A DNA stretch of 64,000 nt from Eriocheir sinensis (lineage: Eukaryota > Arthropoda > Malacostraca > Decapoda > Varunidae), in assembly GCF_024679095.1 (NCBI RefSeq), contig NC_066517.1, positions 17,182,600 through 17,246,599 of the forward strand, written 5' to 3'. Each line of letters opens with the position of its first letter. Position 1 is the stretch's first letter. The notes beneath the pieces were generated by a model. It was not told where the DNA came from. It saw only the letters and a program-made list of their open reading frames with translations, and searched no databases. The position numbers and the translations under genes were made by a program. Shown piece by piece: positions 1 through 36,649 of this stretch.

Positions 1-87
1 TCTTATTTCTTCATATGATCGTTTTCTTTTTTCTTTTTTTTCCTGGTGATTGTCATTCGTACCATTGACCTGAATGAAGGAGAAAAC

Positions 88-146
<59 letters not shown>

Positions 147-818
147 CGTCACTGGAAAGAAATAAAAGCTAAGGTTAAGTACAGATGACTGAATGATTCT
201 CTGCATGAAAGCGGCCTTCGTAGATTTATGCGTGTAGCTAAACTTTTGAGGAGGTTATGCTTTGTTGATATGGAGAGGAAAAAAACGAAATTGACCTCTC
301 TTTTGGCCACTCCTTGGTACTCTCTTTTATAGGAGCTTAGCGGGTTTTATTGTTTTCATATGTTTTTGCCTTTGAGTTGTTTTCTTTACTGTAAAAAGAC
401 AATATATGGACCCAGAGTCCCCACGATGAGCAGACATGGATGTGAAAAATAAAAATGACAGCAAAGAAGGAAGAATAAAAGGAAAAAGGAGGCTGGGGGA
501 TTCAAAAACAATGCCTAATGATGTTGCTACTTCTATTTTTTTTCCATATCAAATGCATAAGCAAACAAATATATATGATACCGCCTAGAATATTTACAAT
601 AGGTATTACACAACATAAATAGCTTGATCTTTTTTTTTTTTTTCAAATCAGCATATACCATGAAAAGACTATGCTTGTTTTCGCCTATTATGAATACACT
701 CCAAAATAGGAACGGTGTTTTTTTTCCTCTTTTTTTTGCCCTTGTTGTTGTTGTTGTTGAGGGCAAAGGAAGAGTGCTCAGACTTATTAATAACGTAAGC
801 CTTGAACAGTGTGAAGTC

Positions 819-892
<74 letters not shown>

Positions 893-987
893 ACTAAACC
901 TTCAGTTCTCCGATGATTTTTCCGGTTAAAGAGAGTACGCTATAGTGAACACCCCCTATCTAAAAACTGATCCTTCGCTCCGCTATA

Positions 988-1046
<59 letters not shown>

Positions 1047-1663
1047 ATAATAACAGCGTCACTCCCTCACAGTCACTTCCTCACCCCTCTATTTCCGTCT
1101 CCCCTCGTCCAAGCCTCGCCAGTGGCAAGGATAGCCGCTAGGGAGTGTAGGGGATGAGAAAGCGCGAGAGAGGAGGTAAAGAGAGGGAGAGGGAAAGGTT
1201 GAATACTGAACTAAATTTTACGTTCCAAGTTAATTCTTTTTACATAAACCATAATTTCTATTGTTTTGTTGCGTTCTTATCTGTTTCTTTTTCTGTTGTT
1301 ACTGTTTGCTCTTTTTCTATTCTTTCCTTATTATCTTTTTCGCTTAATGTTTGTTTTGTTTTGTTTTTGTCTTCTCATCTTTGTTTTTCTTTTCGTTCAT
1401 GTGTCATTTTGTATTCACTGATGTGTTTTTGTTTTTCCTTGAGGTGGCTGAAGATTCGTTTGTCTTCCTTTTCTGAGGGTCTATAGGTGATGGCACTGGA
1501 ATTTATTTGTTTTTGTATTACTAGTGTAGCTATGCATCTGAGAGGTCTTCTTTTTCTTATTTTTTATTTCTTCGTCTTCATTTCTTTTTTCTTTCTCTTT
1601 CCTTTCGTCTTCATTCTCTTCTTCTGTAATTGCTACTTCTGCTGATGTGTGTATGTTAATTGT

Positions 1664-1756
<93 letters not shown>

Positions 1757-2220
1757 ATATACGAGTCTCCCCTTTCTCTACACGTTTTCTGTCTCTTCGT
1801 CAGTAGAGAAACGTGACCTCTTCTTGGTATAACTTAACCATGCAGCAACGTAAGAAGTATAACCATAATCCACCACAAGGCTCAGACAAGGAAATCTATC
1901 TTGCTCATTTCACTCACTTCTCTCTAACTCATCTGCATTACTAAGAGAAGCTTGTTGACTCTTATTAAATGTACAGCGTTGGGTTTTAGGGTTATATTCA
2001 TATTTCGGCGCTCAATCACACATTTGACAAGGCTTTCCTAGGAGCTTGGGGCATTTGCAGGGGTAGTTTTATACCCCTTCTGGTAATTTGATCGTTCTTT
2101 TGTGCCGGGAACTTGCAAAAACACTCATTAGAACGCGATTGATCTCTTTTTCGGCCTTTATAACTATATAGTTGAGGCGAGAGGGGGATCGAGCGTCTGA
2201 CACGATTTTAAGCCACTCAT

Positions 2221-2365
2221 ACATCCATATACCTTCACCAATGGCTACAGGTATTAGCTCTTGTATTAGTTTTGCTTTAGGATACCTACTCACACATCCA
2301 TTATACCTTCAACAACGGCTATATGTATTAGCTCTTGTATTGGTTTTGTTTGCTCTGTGTTGTAA
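2221..2365. repeat. 73-bp tandem duplication
   Basis: Two adjacent degenerate copies start at 2221 and 2294. Both contain ACATCCAT, then a TATACCTTCA block, then a GTATTAGCTCTTGTATT block. The unit is about 73 bp. It has no coding character. Confidence 0.7.
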
Positions 2366-2529
2366 ACCTCTCAGACTCACCTCGATCATGCCCGCCTCAC
2401 GTGAGCTCTGACAAGGGTCGCTAATGAGATATCACATTTGATTTCACCTGTTTCCTTCTCGTTTATCGTTGCTTAAGAAGAGTTCATTGTCTATCTCATA
2501 ACTTTTCTTTATTTTTTACATCTCAGCCT

Positions 2530-2650
2530 ATAGCGCCTGTAGGTTTTCTTCAGGGGCCTATAGCTGGTGGTCGGCTCAATTAAGCTCGTCATGGGGCAGG
2601 CAATTTTTTATAGTGGCGCCAGTTATGCTTGGCTAGCTCATGCTTCATAT
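2530..2650. repeat. Interspersed repeat fragment (GGTCGGC...TATAGTGGCGCC type)
   Basis: A block with GGTCGGCTC, GGGCAGGCA and TTTATAGTGGCGCCA matches, in the same order, a block near 57560-57660 (GGTCGGCCC, GCGCAGGCGAG, TTTATAGTGGCGCCA). This looks like a dispersed repeat family. The class is unknown. Confidence 0.45.
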
Positions 2651-3020
2651 TTCAGTGTCAAAGATCAATAGGTTGTTTTGGATTTAATTTATTTCCCCCT
2701 GTGTTAAAAGTTACTGATAAAGAAAAAAAACTCATTATTATATCTGCCTATAGGTCTTTTCCGTGATGGTCATTGCGTAAGAACAGCTATATATAATGCG
2801 TAGGCCTTCATATATCAGTGTAGGAATTAATAGGTCACTTAATTTGAATATCTTTCCTCTGGTGTTAGTTATTGAAGAAGAAAGAAAAAAAAATATCATC
2901 ATCCCTGTTTGAGGTCTTATATATTCCTGACCGAGATGGAAGGCTTCATATATCAGTGTTTAGGAATGAGTTAATTACTTCGATTATCTTTCTCCCCGTG
3001 TTAGTTACTGAAAATAAAAG
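2640..3020. repeat. Degenerate tandem repeat, about three units
   Basis: The phrase CTTCATAT(T/A)TCAGTGT recurs near 2641, 2805 and 2942. Each copy is followed by TTAATTT/ATCTTTC-like sequence, a GTGTTAG(TT) block and an A-rich stretch. The units are 137-165 bp and diverged. Confidence 0.6.
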
Positions 3021-3798
3021 AAAAAGAACCCCAACGAAATGCCCCAGCCAAAAATAAGAAGTCATTTGATCCATATCCCTGTTGTGGGTATATTTCCCGA
3101 GATGGTCATGAAATCGAGCCGCGGGCACCCCCAAGGCATGACTCAATCGGGCCGCCTCCACCACCAAGATACGACGTTGGATGGCACACCGTGACTCATT
3201 AATTAACATACACGGGACAAAGGATACTTGAACGATCTTAAAGTGGACGCTGTAGGCTACATAAAAGTTCGCCGCCAGTACACACACACACACACACACA
3301 CACGTAGCACACCACACCCAAACGTTCCTATATAACTCCGTATAACCTCTTCAAACCTTCAATCTGAGACCCTATATATGCTCCCTATCATTAATTAACT
3401 TTACTATAGTGCTAATTAACACCCTGAGATATCCCATGCATAGGCCTACACCGCGCTTCCCTAGGCCTCACGTCTTTCTCCCAGTATAGCGCCGTAATCA
3501 ATCCTTAAACCTGATATATGCTAACTATCATTAACTTATCGTGATGCATTACTTAAAACATTCTTTATAGACCCGTTGCACTGATAAAAACAACACAATC
3601 ATTCTAATCAATACAGCAGAACCTTGGCGCCAATCCTTCAATACGGGACTTGCTTTATACCCTCCCACTCATCCATTTAGTAACATCATGGTGCCAATAA
3701 TAGCCTTTTTCGAACCCCTGTGTAATGAAAACAATGCAAACCTTCTAATCAATACACGCTAAAACTTCGCGGTCAGGCACCAACCGGGAAGCCGAGGA

Positions 3799-3841
3799 CC
3801 AATCAGAACGCCGCGCCCACCAATCCCTGCGTTCTGATTGG
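3799..3841. promoter_or_regulatory. Inverted CCAAT-box pair, candidate promoter of the rabaptin gene
   Basis: CCAATCAGAACG (3799-3810) and its exact reverse complement CGTTCTGATTGG (3830-3841) form 12-bp arms around a GC-rich 19-bp spacer that holds a third CCAAT (CCAATC). CCAAT pentamers flanked by purines and C are classical NF-Y sites. The group lies about 520 bp upstream of the rabaptin ATG, so it is a reasonable proximal promoter candidate. NF-Y binding and the transcription start are inferences. Confidence 0.5.
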
Positions 3842-3907
3842 CTGCTGGGAGGAGGGTCAGGCGGGGAGGAGGTTCAGATTGTCGTACTCTGAACATTCCA
3901 TTTATCG

Positions 3908-4320
3908 CTCTTCTCAGCCATAAAATATTCCACGTGCACAAATAATGACATTGATCCAAATCTAGTGTTAAAAACGTTAATTACTGGTGGTCTTTCGCGA
4001 TCGTTATGGGTCAGAAACCGGTAAATGCGACTGAGAGAATACGATAACATGGACACACAATAACCTGTCAGTCTCTATAATGATGCTCGTACTCGGAGCA
4101 TGCCATCAATCCCTTTTTTCAGCCTTAGAATACCACACATGCACGAATAACGACACTGCCCCAAAGTTAGCGTTAAAACCGTTAATTACTGATGATCTTT
4201 GTGGCTCGTTGTGGCTCAGAAACCGGAAAATACGAGAGGGGTGAGTACGATAACATGGCCACACAGGGAGGACTAGACACACACAAGATCCTGTCATGTC
4301 TCTTCTACAATGTTAATTTT
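3908..4320. repeat. Tandem duplication of about 206 bp just upstream of the rabaptin ATG
   Basis: Two diverged copies (about 3908-4080 and 4113-4320) share TCAGCC, a CACGAATAA/CACAAATAA block, GTTAATTACTG, CAGAAACCGG and TACGATAACATGG in the same order. Divergence suggests an old duplication. GTTAATTAC resembles a homeodomain or HNF1-like half site and is kept in both copies. A possible 3' splice site (TCCTTTTAG, ending 4330) follows, so the coding exon may be preceded by a 5' UTR intron. Confidence 0.65.
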
Positions 4321-4357
4321 ATCCTTTTAGTGCGTTTTTAAGGACACCGAGGCCGCC

Positions 4358-28161
<23,804 letters not shown>

Positions 28162-28903
28162 CCTCCTTGCCCTCCCTCGCCATATACCATCCCTGACTCC
28201 ATGTGACCCACCATGTGGCATGGAGACCTTTCATTCCTCCCTCATGAAGCTACTTCTGTTCACGCAGCCAAAGCCAACTTTCAATCTCCAGTTCACAGAG
28301 GTTATCAAAGTCATTCACTCACTGATATTGGTGTGCCAGGCTCCTACCCAGGTTGTGTTTCCACCGTGGATTCCAGTGGACCATGAAAGCAACTAGTCAA
28401 GCTATTTGTTATGTCTCCTGCCAGGGCTCCCTGCACCACCAGGACTGGCTGTGGCAGGTGGAGAGTGATTGTTGGGTTTTAGTGAATGAATGAGTGTTAT
28501 AAAATCCCACCTGAACAAACGTCTTATGAGGAACAGGTTAGGGATGATATTTATTTCCCTTGCTGTACAGTTGCTTATTTTTTCCTCTGTCACTGTTTGG
28601 ACATTAGTTTTCTCCTATTGCTGATCAGGCAGAGAAATTGGAATAGATAATATTTTTAGATTAGATGCTCCTCTGAAGAAATGTTTTTGGTTGCAGTTAT
28701 TGACTAAATGCATTTTAATTTATATAAATATACATCAGTCCTGCCTTACCAACTATTTTATGTCCTGAAGGGTTTGCTATAGCCATAAGAAAACTGTGAA
28801 TATGTATTATAAAATATTAGAATTATTTACCATTGCTTAGATCTGTTGTGGCAGTGTTTATATTTAGTCTTGACAAGAGTTTTATATTTTCTACACGTTT
28901 ATG

Positions 28904-29309
<406 letters not shown>

Positions 29310-29723
29310 CAGAATTGGGTTCTTTGATGGTTGGTTAAGTTCCATAGCATTAAATTTAAAGTTTCAGAAATAGAGGAACATGCTAAGCCATTTTAGCCAC
29401 TAACAACACCAGTGATGAATATAGTGAAGATCATTATTAACACCATTTTTCACTTTTAACTAGATGTGGAAAGCAATTAGTTACACATTTTATTTATCTG
29501 CATCACCACATTGCTGTTTATGCATGCGTAAAGTTATTATTTCAGTCAAGTATAATCTGGCAAACATATTCAAGACTATCATTACCATGTCAGTCCCTCC
29601 ATTAACAGATACAACCAATATGCAGTCATAGTCCACATTTTTATATCATAGTGATTATCAGTGTAAATGTGGCATATATATATCTTTTATATTTACTCCA
29701 AAGTGTAATATAAAGAAATGTGG

Positions 29724-29824
<101 letters not shown>

Positions 29825-30585
29825 ATCAGTAGGAGGAGGCTGTGAGTGAATAAATGCAGTGGTACCTTGGCTATCCAGCCCACACAAACCCAAACTCACC
29901 ACAGGTAGACAGCACAGTTGACAGCAATCATGTTCCAAGCAGACAGTTATTCAGTATTCCTTGCTGATCCTGTGGGTGATGAATACGACTGGCTCACTCA
30001 GGGCTTCCACCTACCAGTAAAGAACTCACAACTAAAACAGCCGCAACTCAGTAGACTTCTCTAGACTGTTATGGGGAGAACTTCCTAGAAGCAAGTTAGT
30101 ACTGAAAAAGTACTTCTTGTGTTCTGTCACTCTATGGCTTTTTATTGTTATTGTGTTGATGACCTTAGATTTTATTGCAATGTGTTTGTATTTTACAATG
30201 TTTAGATATTTGAAAGATTGGTCTTATATTAGTCTTTCTTTTTGGTAACTTTTACTAAATTGAAAGACAAAAGTCCCTGCAGGATCACACCACCCTTATT
30301 CTGAGCATGAGTTTTGGTTATACTCTTATACCAATAGCAAATGCAGAAGCTTTTATAACATAAATGTAAAATGCAAATATTGCTGTTACATAACACTTTC
30401 TTTTCTGCCTAGTTCATACACATATAAATAAGATACATCTGCATGCTAATCTTCATAATATTAATGTTCTTTGCAGTCTTACTCATGCTGCATTATTTTA
30501 TGTTTCTTTTATCATGATCAATCTTTATAAGTCTTGTTACAGTAGATAAATGAACCATGGTTTATTGAATCAAAGCTTTTATCAG

Positions 30586-30679
<94 letters not shown>
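30586..30679. repeat. Pure (AT)n tract
   Basis: About 94 bp of uninterrupted AT dinucleotide. Confidence 0.95.
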
Positions 30680-30681
<2 letters not shown>

Positions 30682-31136
30682 TGTACTTCATTCTGTTAGT
30701 GTGGAAAACCTTTACATTGTGTGCTATGCTAGAAGTGCTGTGGTGGTTGTGTAGTGTGTGTGCTGGTGGGTTTTGGAGGCGGTGTGCTGTGTGGTGATGC
30801 TGTAATAATTTACATCAAGATATCGAGTAGGATTAGTCTGTTGGATGAGTCTTATTGTGGGATCAAAGAGGAGAAAAAGGGGAAGGGAATGTCATGTGTT
30901 CCAGAGGAATGGGCGGTGCTTCACCTCTCCAGCTTTGTATAAAAAAATATATTTACAAGCTGTACATAATCCAGGTAATAAACATGTGAAAACACCAAGA
31001 GCATTAAGCTTTTGTGTCTTCAGATTTAAAGTATGAGACATACTACATTGAAGGGAAGAATTTCATGTCTTCTAATAGACATAGGTCTTTGCCTGGAAAG
31101 TTGAAGTTCTATAAGTAATGCAATTATATCACACCA

Positions 31137-31140
31137 TTTT

Positions 31141-31220
<80 letters not shown>
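31137..31220. repeat. T-run and (TG)n compound
   Basis: About 25 T, then about 58 bp of TG, ending GCACAG. Confidence 0.95.
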
Positions 31221-32205
31221 ACAGCTATGTGCATAAGCTTGTTCACTGCTATATTCACAGCACAATCAGTTTTGGTGTGTTTATGCATCTGTGTGTATGC
31301 GTTTGCATATGCGTGCATACAAAAGTGAGAGAACATATATTGATGAACACACCACTGAAGTAAGAACATTGTATGCCTATTTATTGAATGTGTAAAACAC
31401 TTTTAATATTGTAATGAACAACTACTAGTCTTTTTGAAGATTTGACTGTTGCAGTACTTCTTTTGGGTTCATTCTCCCTTTTTGGGTTTTGTCTACAATT
31501 TCCTCATGAATGACTGCCCGTGTAGGTTTACAAGAATCTTTCATTTTTGTAGAAAATGTGATTATTCATAACAAAATGTTGACATTTTGTTAAGGAACCA
31601 CACTACTGGGGTTGTTGCATTATATACTGTGATTGAGACTTGAAAAATTCATGGTGCAAAGAGAGGTATGTATTAAGGATGATTGGGAGTCTTCTAGTGC
31701 CATCTGCAACATGGTATTTATAAACTGCTCAGTTGTATTGCTTCCAAAGAACAAACAATGATTGTAGCTATGCTAAAAGACAGTGAAGTAGGAAATTATT
31801 GTAATTTTAGGCTGACATTGCCAGAGAAAGAATGTTGATGGTTCAGGTAAGGGAGCTCGGAAACAAATGACAGGAAACTTCAACAATGCCAAACACCAGA
31901 CGTTAAAGAAACACTGCCATGTGTGTCGGTCTTTATTTTGCTCCCCTGTAATGAACCTTTCTCTTATGTTTTTTTAATAGCTTTGACTTGGAACCTGGCA
32001 GGTGTGGGGTGGGAGGGGAGGGTGGGTGTGGGTGTTGTGGGGCTGTGAATGACTAATTAATCTTTCCTTTCCTTAGGCCTTAAGAAGTGAATGAAAAAAA
32101 GGTAATGGAATTTTATAGGCAGTATTATCCTTGGCGTTTTTATCTCCCAATTTACATAAGGTATACATATTCTATGTACAGTTTAGCTTACTGTATTATA
32201 AGTGC

Positions 32206-32211
32206 AATAAA
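32206..32211 (+). terminator. Candidate poly(A) signal AATAAA
   Basis: AATAAA in an AT-rich context, with a GTGTCTTGTCATT-like GU-rich stretch about 20 bp downstream. It would end the rabaptin transcript if the 3' UTR is about 4 kb. Confidence 0.35.
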
Positions 32212-32339
32212 CATTAAACATTCATGGTGTCTTGTCATTAATTGCATTTTCAATTTGTATTTTAATATTGTGAAGGTAACATTACCACTGTCTAAAAGTA
32301 AGGGTTACCAGTTATAATTATGGATACCATCCTCTCGGC

Positions 32340-32510
32340 CGGGTACAAGTCACTCCGTCCTCCCACCCTAGTCACTCCGCCCCCCCTCCCTAGTCACTCC
32401 GCCCCCCCTCCCTAGTCACTCCGCCCCCCTCCCTAGTCACTCCGCCCCCCTCCCTAGTCACTCCGGCCCTCCACCCAAGTCACTCCGGCCTCCCACCCTA
32501 GTCGGATTTT
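32340..32510. repeat. 22-bp GC-rich minisatellite, about seven units
   Basis: The unit is roughly CTAGTCACTCCGCCCCCCTCC. Inner units are nearly identical and outer units have CCGGCC or CCGTCC variants and CCACCC spacers. It sits between the rabaptin 3' end and the UGGT promoter in otherwise AT-rich DNA. TGACTAG/CTAGTCA-type AP-1-like words recur in every unit. Confidence 0.9.
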
Positions 32511-32844
32511 ATATGATGGTCATTATAGTCACATTGCTATTCACATTTATCTCTACTCTTGCGTATCATTACGCGCGTCATTACATCTATCCCATACTTT
32601 TACACTTACGTAACAGGACGCGCGACATTACTGAAGTATGCTGCTCGATCGCAACGAAGAGTCTGATTCGGACGTCAAGAGAGAGAGAGAGAGAGAAAAG
32701 TTATAAAATAGGGGGAAACAAGGTGACTAGAATTGTTTATTTAAGGGAGGAGAGTAGGGATATGAGGGTGTATTATAGTAGAAACATATGGATCGAGTAG
32801 GAAGGATTAGGCCTTCGATCCTTCTCACCACAGCCTTCTGTAAT

Positions 32845-32910
<66 letters not shown>

Positions 32911-33780
32911 GCATTTTGCGTGTGAGTGTCAGTGTGTGTGTGCGTGTGTGTGTGTGTGTGTGTGTAATTCAGCACGGCATTTAGCTGCCTAATTGTCTTG
33001 TGACCTCCAACGGGAAGTTTCACGAACAAGTGCATGGCGCTCCGCCTGTCTTCCGAGATCGCTGTAAAAAAAAGCACCGTCGTAAAGCAACAGTGCCCGG
33101 TGTAGTGGTGTTTATATAGTATCATCGTTCATATTTTACAAAAAAAAACAAAAACATTAAAACATAGCGTAGCCTTATTAAATAATCATATCTTTACAGG
33201 GTATTTTACGTACGTTCATTCAAGGATCGAGTGGTAAATACGAAAAACAGCTTCTTTTATGGGTGACATGGTAGCATGCAGGAATGGGAATTTCCCCTTT
33301 TAGCCAGCACCTCATGACACGTGTGGAACGATGAGGAATATAGACATGCGTACGTCCGTATATATTCTGCGCACAAGAGCAATGATCGACATCACATGGC
33401 TGTAATATTTGGTTTGATATGTTTGGTAAGTGTTGAAAAGCTAGATTAATATTATGGGGGATTAATTGAATCGATTAAAGGCCAATTTTATTATGAATAT
33501 GCACATGAAAATTTAGAGGTCCAAACGGACCCTCAGAAGGCACCAACGGGGATGCCTGAGATGTTTCATACATTAATAACACTCTATATAGTGGAAGTTG
33601 AATTGCTGTGAGTTACGTAGTTTGATTTTACCTTAACAAGTGGTTGTGTCTTTTTTTTAAGTGTGGTGTTTAGTCATTTCTAACAGTTTGGCGGTGAAAC
33701 ACCCGTTCAGCAGGAATTTCCAGTGAAATTGGCACCAGTTCACTCATGAGACATTTCTTCCTAAGAAAAACACCAATGTC
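32511..33780. other. Intergenic region between rabaptin and UGGT
   Basis: Contains (TC)n at 32849-32908 and (TG)n at 32931-32965, then AT-rich DNA. No gene or RNA is recognised. Confidence 0.6.
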
Positions 33781-33799
33781 ACTGTAAAAATGAAGAAAT

Positions 33800-34100
33800 G
33801 TTTCTTAAAGTACACGGCGGGCCGTGATTGGCGCGTGGCGACCATCGGCGGGAGAATTGTGCTGCTGCCGAGACAAAAGAGCATCAGTAAGGGGTCCGGG
33901 ACCGGCCGCGCGGCGTGTTGGATCACGGGCGGGCGCGGCGGCGGCGGTGCGGCGCGGCGCGGGTCTCGGCCTGGTGCCCGGGTGTTGTTTACTAACGGAG
34001 CCGCCGACGTCCTGCCGCTGACTTTTTCCTCGTGCGGCACCAGCAGGCCGCCACGACCTTCACCAGTGCGGGAGGCAGGCCCTGGCAGCCCGCGGCGAGC
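33800..34100 (+). promoter_or_regulatory. GC/CpG-rich promoter and non-coding first exon of UGGT
   Basis: A sharp rise in G+C and CpG in an AT-rich setting (GGGCGCGGCGGCGGCGG, GCGGCGCGGCGCGGG), ending at a consensus donor CGAGC|GTGAGT (GT at 34101). UGGT coding exon 1 has an acceptor (ACATTTAG, ending 36638) only 11 bp before its ATG, so a spliced 5' UTR exon is required, and this one is in the right place and strand. Start site unknown. An ACGT-core word (CCGACGTCC, near 34003) resembles ATF/XBP1-type sites, and UGGT is a known unfolded-protein-response target, but that link is weak. Confidence 0.55.
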
Positions 34101-34632
34101 GTGAGTGTGTTGCCCTTGGGGCGGGGGGCGGGCAGGGGCGCGGGGCGACAGGGAGGTGAGGTGCTGGGGCCACGACACAGGAACTGTCACAATATTTTCA
34201 GGGAGAGCACGTGTAGTAGCAGGAGTATCGACCACTCCAGGGCAGGATACGCTAGGATTCGTTATACTGACTCCCCCTAATCTCCCTCCGACCTTAGGAA
34301 GTTCTCTTCTATTGTCCTATACATCTTCTACCCTTCAAGCTTCTCGGAATGTACCGTTTACCGTTGATGAGGTTTCAGGCCCCGGTCCACTGCTAGTGCT
34401 GTGCTCTGCGAGGGCCGTCAACAATTATGATGTTAGCCTTGATAATAATCCTCGATACACTTATTCACAACGTCATAGTAAGTGGGTGAGTCTTAATTGC
34501 TTTCATGAATAGCCTACTGATGTCCTTTTAATTAATTTGGCATCATCACAGTCAGTTGGCTATGTTTGGGTTCACACTAAATTATTTCCATCTTTCTGAA
34601 CATTTAACACATAATTTGTCTGAGTAGAAACA

Positions 34633-36005
34633 CTAATTAATAGCCAGATTGGTTATGTTACGAATTCTCTCAATTTCAGTCTGAAGTCCTACACAACACT
34701 GGTCATTCGCTGAGTGGTAGACTTCAGGCTTCTTGTAACTCATACAATTTATGCATTTCTTCTCAGCCATGTCGCACTCCCTTGATTTATGATCGCCAGT
34801 GCATTTGAAACATTTTGGGGCTTCCATCAGTCTTGGTAGTACATTTGGCCTCAAGATGGCCATATATCTGACAATGATAACATATAATTGCATGGTATCT
34901 GTCTCTTACCGTGTTTATTCCCCATTCTAATTTCCACTTGTCATGATTCTTGTCAATCAGCTCTCTCGCAGTTGGGTCACACCTCAAAATGTAGTGCATC
35001 GTGCTGCCAGTTGCAGGCTTACAAAAAATCAGCTGAATCCTTTTCTCAACACCCTGAATTGTCTGTAAGAACTCATTGCAGTCTAAGATGGTCTGCTTTA
35101 TTTTTTCCTTGGTCTCCTCTCTATGCACATTGCATATCATGATCTTTTGTTTCATCTTTCCAACACTCCTGGTACTAATTTGCTCAACAGGCTCCAATTT
35201 TTTAGCAGCCTCAGCCCTTATGTTCTCATTATCAAAGTTCATGACAATATTACCTCCATTTGTAAAGCTTGAATCAGTTATTTGAATGCCATTCAGTGCC
35301 TGGGAGACTTCATCCTTCATATCTGTTACCTTCTTTTCCTGGGTAGAAGCTTTCACAACTAGGAGATTCTTCTTGACTTTCCTGTCTCTCTTTGCCACCT
35401 CAGCCCAACTAAGATTTGCTTTGTCTGCATGAACCACGTCAGCAACTGATCACAGCTCCTCTTGCACCTTCTCAGCCCCTGATTCAACCACAGATATTTC
35501 TTCAGATAATTCTTGCTTGAATTCATCCAATTTCTTCACAATTTTGGTAGTCAAAGATGCTTTATGGAGGCATGGGGTGCAAATCCAATTAATTTTAGGT
35601 AGATTATCCTGCTTAATTCCAGACAAATGAGCACATTTCACATGACACCATTTAGGACACAAACAGCATCCAATCTACTTCTCGCCTGTGAAATCCTCAC
35701 AAACGTAACACAAATCCCTCTTGCCCTTGGGCCTGACAGCCATGTCGACAAAGCACTTTCCATGTGGAGCAAAACACAATACATCCGATCACAACCACGA
35801 CCACTCACTAATAGGAAAGAGTGTAAAAACCTAATCAAGTGTGAAAACAGCCATGAAATGTGTGAGAATCTGCATGGTGCAGGAGGAGAATGAGTAGCCC
35901 TATGCAATGAAATGTGGAAACACAGGGAGCTCAAAGGGGAGCAAAGCCCCTTTATCAGGAGGTTCACTTATACTCACCTGTCTCCTAGTGCTCCTAAGGG
36001 GGATC
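34633..36005 (-). mobile_element. Degenerate non-LTR retrotransposon ORF1 (PHD plus zinc knuckles)
   Basis: Read on the minus strand, an ORF1-like frame starts at ATG 35743. It encodes a PHD-type cysteine cluster (CYVC ... CPKWCHVKC ... WICTPC), a coiled-coil segment (VKKLDEFKQELSEE), a central conserved region, and a CCHC zinc knuckle (CYHCQIYGHLEAKC). After a frameshift near 34820, further Cys/His motifs (CFKC..DH....C) follow and the frame ends at 34633. In-frame stops (TAG near 35675, TGA at 35452-35450) and the frameshift show it is dead. ORF1 proteins with PHD fingers and zinc knuckles occur in CR1/L2/Jockey-like elements. No reverse transcriptase or endonuclease follows. Positions 35744-36005 are the likely 5' UTR. 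It lies in UGGT intron 1, antisense to the gene. Confidence 0.75.
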
Positions 36006-36274
36006 ACAGGTAAGAGGCTGTTATATTATAGTTGTGGTGAACCACAGGTTCTTATGGCTGCCATGGGACACTATGGTTTACTCCTCTACCCATGGCTGCA
36101 TTTTTTTCATGTATATATTCATAGATGTTTTAATAGCTATGCTTTCCTACAGTTGTTTTAGAAGTTTAAAGGTTATTAGAAATCATGTATGACAACAGAA
36201 GAGCAGCGGGTAGGAAATGAGGTATTGGCCCGTTAATTTATCTTATCTTTGCTACAGGGTAATACAGTAATTAT

Positions 36275-36385
36275 GGAGAATCACTACATGCATCCATCAG
36301 TACCTACATAAGAATAGTTCTCTTTCTAAGATCTCTTATATTGCTTTACTTCTCTAGTTTTACTGGCACATCACATATACATATA
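36275..36385. repeat. Dispersed repeat similar to 5262-5350
   Basis: Shared blocks in order: ATGGAGA(A/T)TCA, GAATA, a TCTCTTATATTG/TCTCGCATACTG block, TACTTCTCTA, then TTTTAC(T/C)GGC(A/G)CATCA. This is clear but diverged homology. The same end (TTACCGGCACGTCA) occurs at about 57765. Class unknown. Confidence 0.55.
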
Positions 36386-36649
36386 CATACTGTGTTTATA
36401 AGTGATGCTACATTATAACTAAGATATTGTTCCTCTCCACTCCAGCAAACTTATAGCACCTGGAGATAGGAAGAGCCATCAATCAATAAATTATGTATTA
36501 AAACACACAATACAGCTGAAAATCTAATGTGTCTTGTCTCTGTGGGATAGGAAGTCAGCGATGGTGATGTGGAAGATGTTGATATTTCACTGGAAGTTAA
36601 AACTTTGCCATCTATTATTTTGGATCCTTAACATTTAGGGTTTACAAGA

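Larger units (their letters stand above)
1..3780. other. Upstream non-coding region with microsatellites
   Basis: No convincing exon is seen. The region holds (CA)n at 92-143, (TC)n at 823-889 and 990-1042, a compound (TG)n(AG)n at 1661-1752, and (CA)n at 3279-3302. Short open frames here are simple-repeat translations (runs of V/C, S/L or R/E) and are not credible genes. It may contain distal regulatory sequence for the rabaptin gene that starts at 4358, but nothing proves this. Confidence 0.6.

Noticed and set aside
2946..3317. A 123-aa minus-strand frame with a Cys-Val run
   Set aside because: It begins in a (CA)n repeat and crosses a degenerate tandem repeat.
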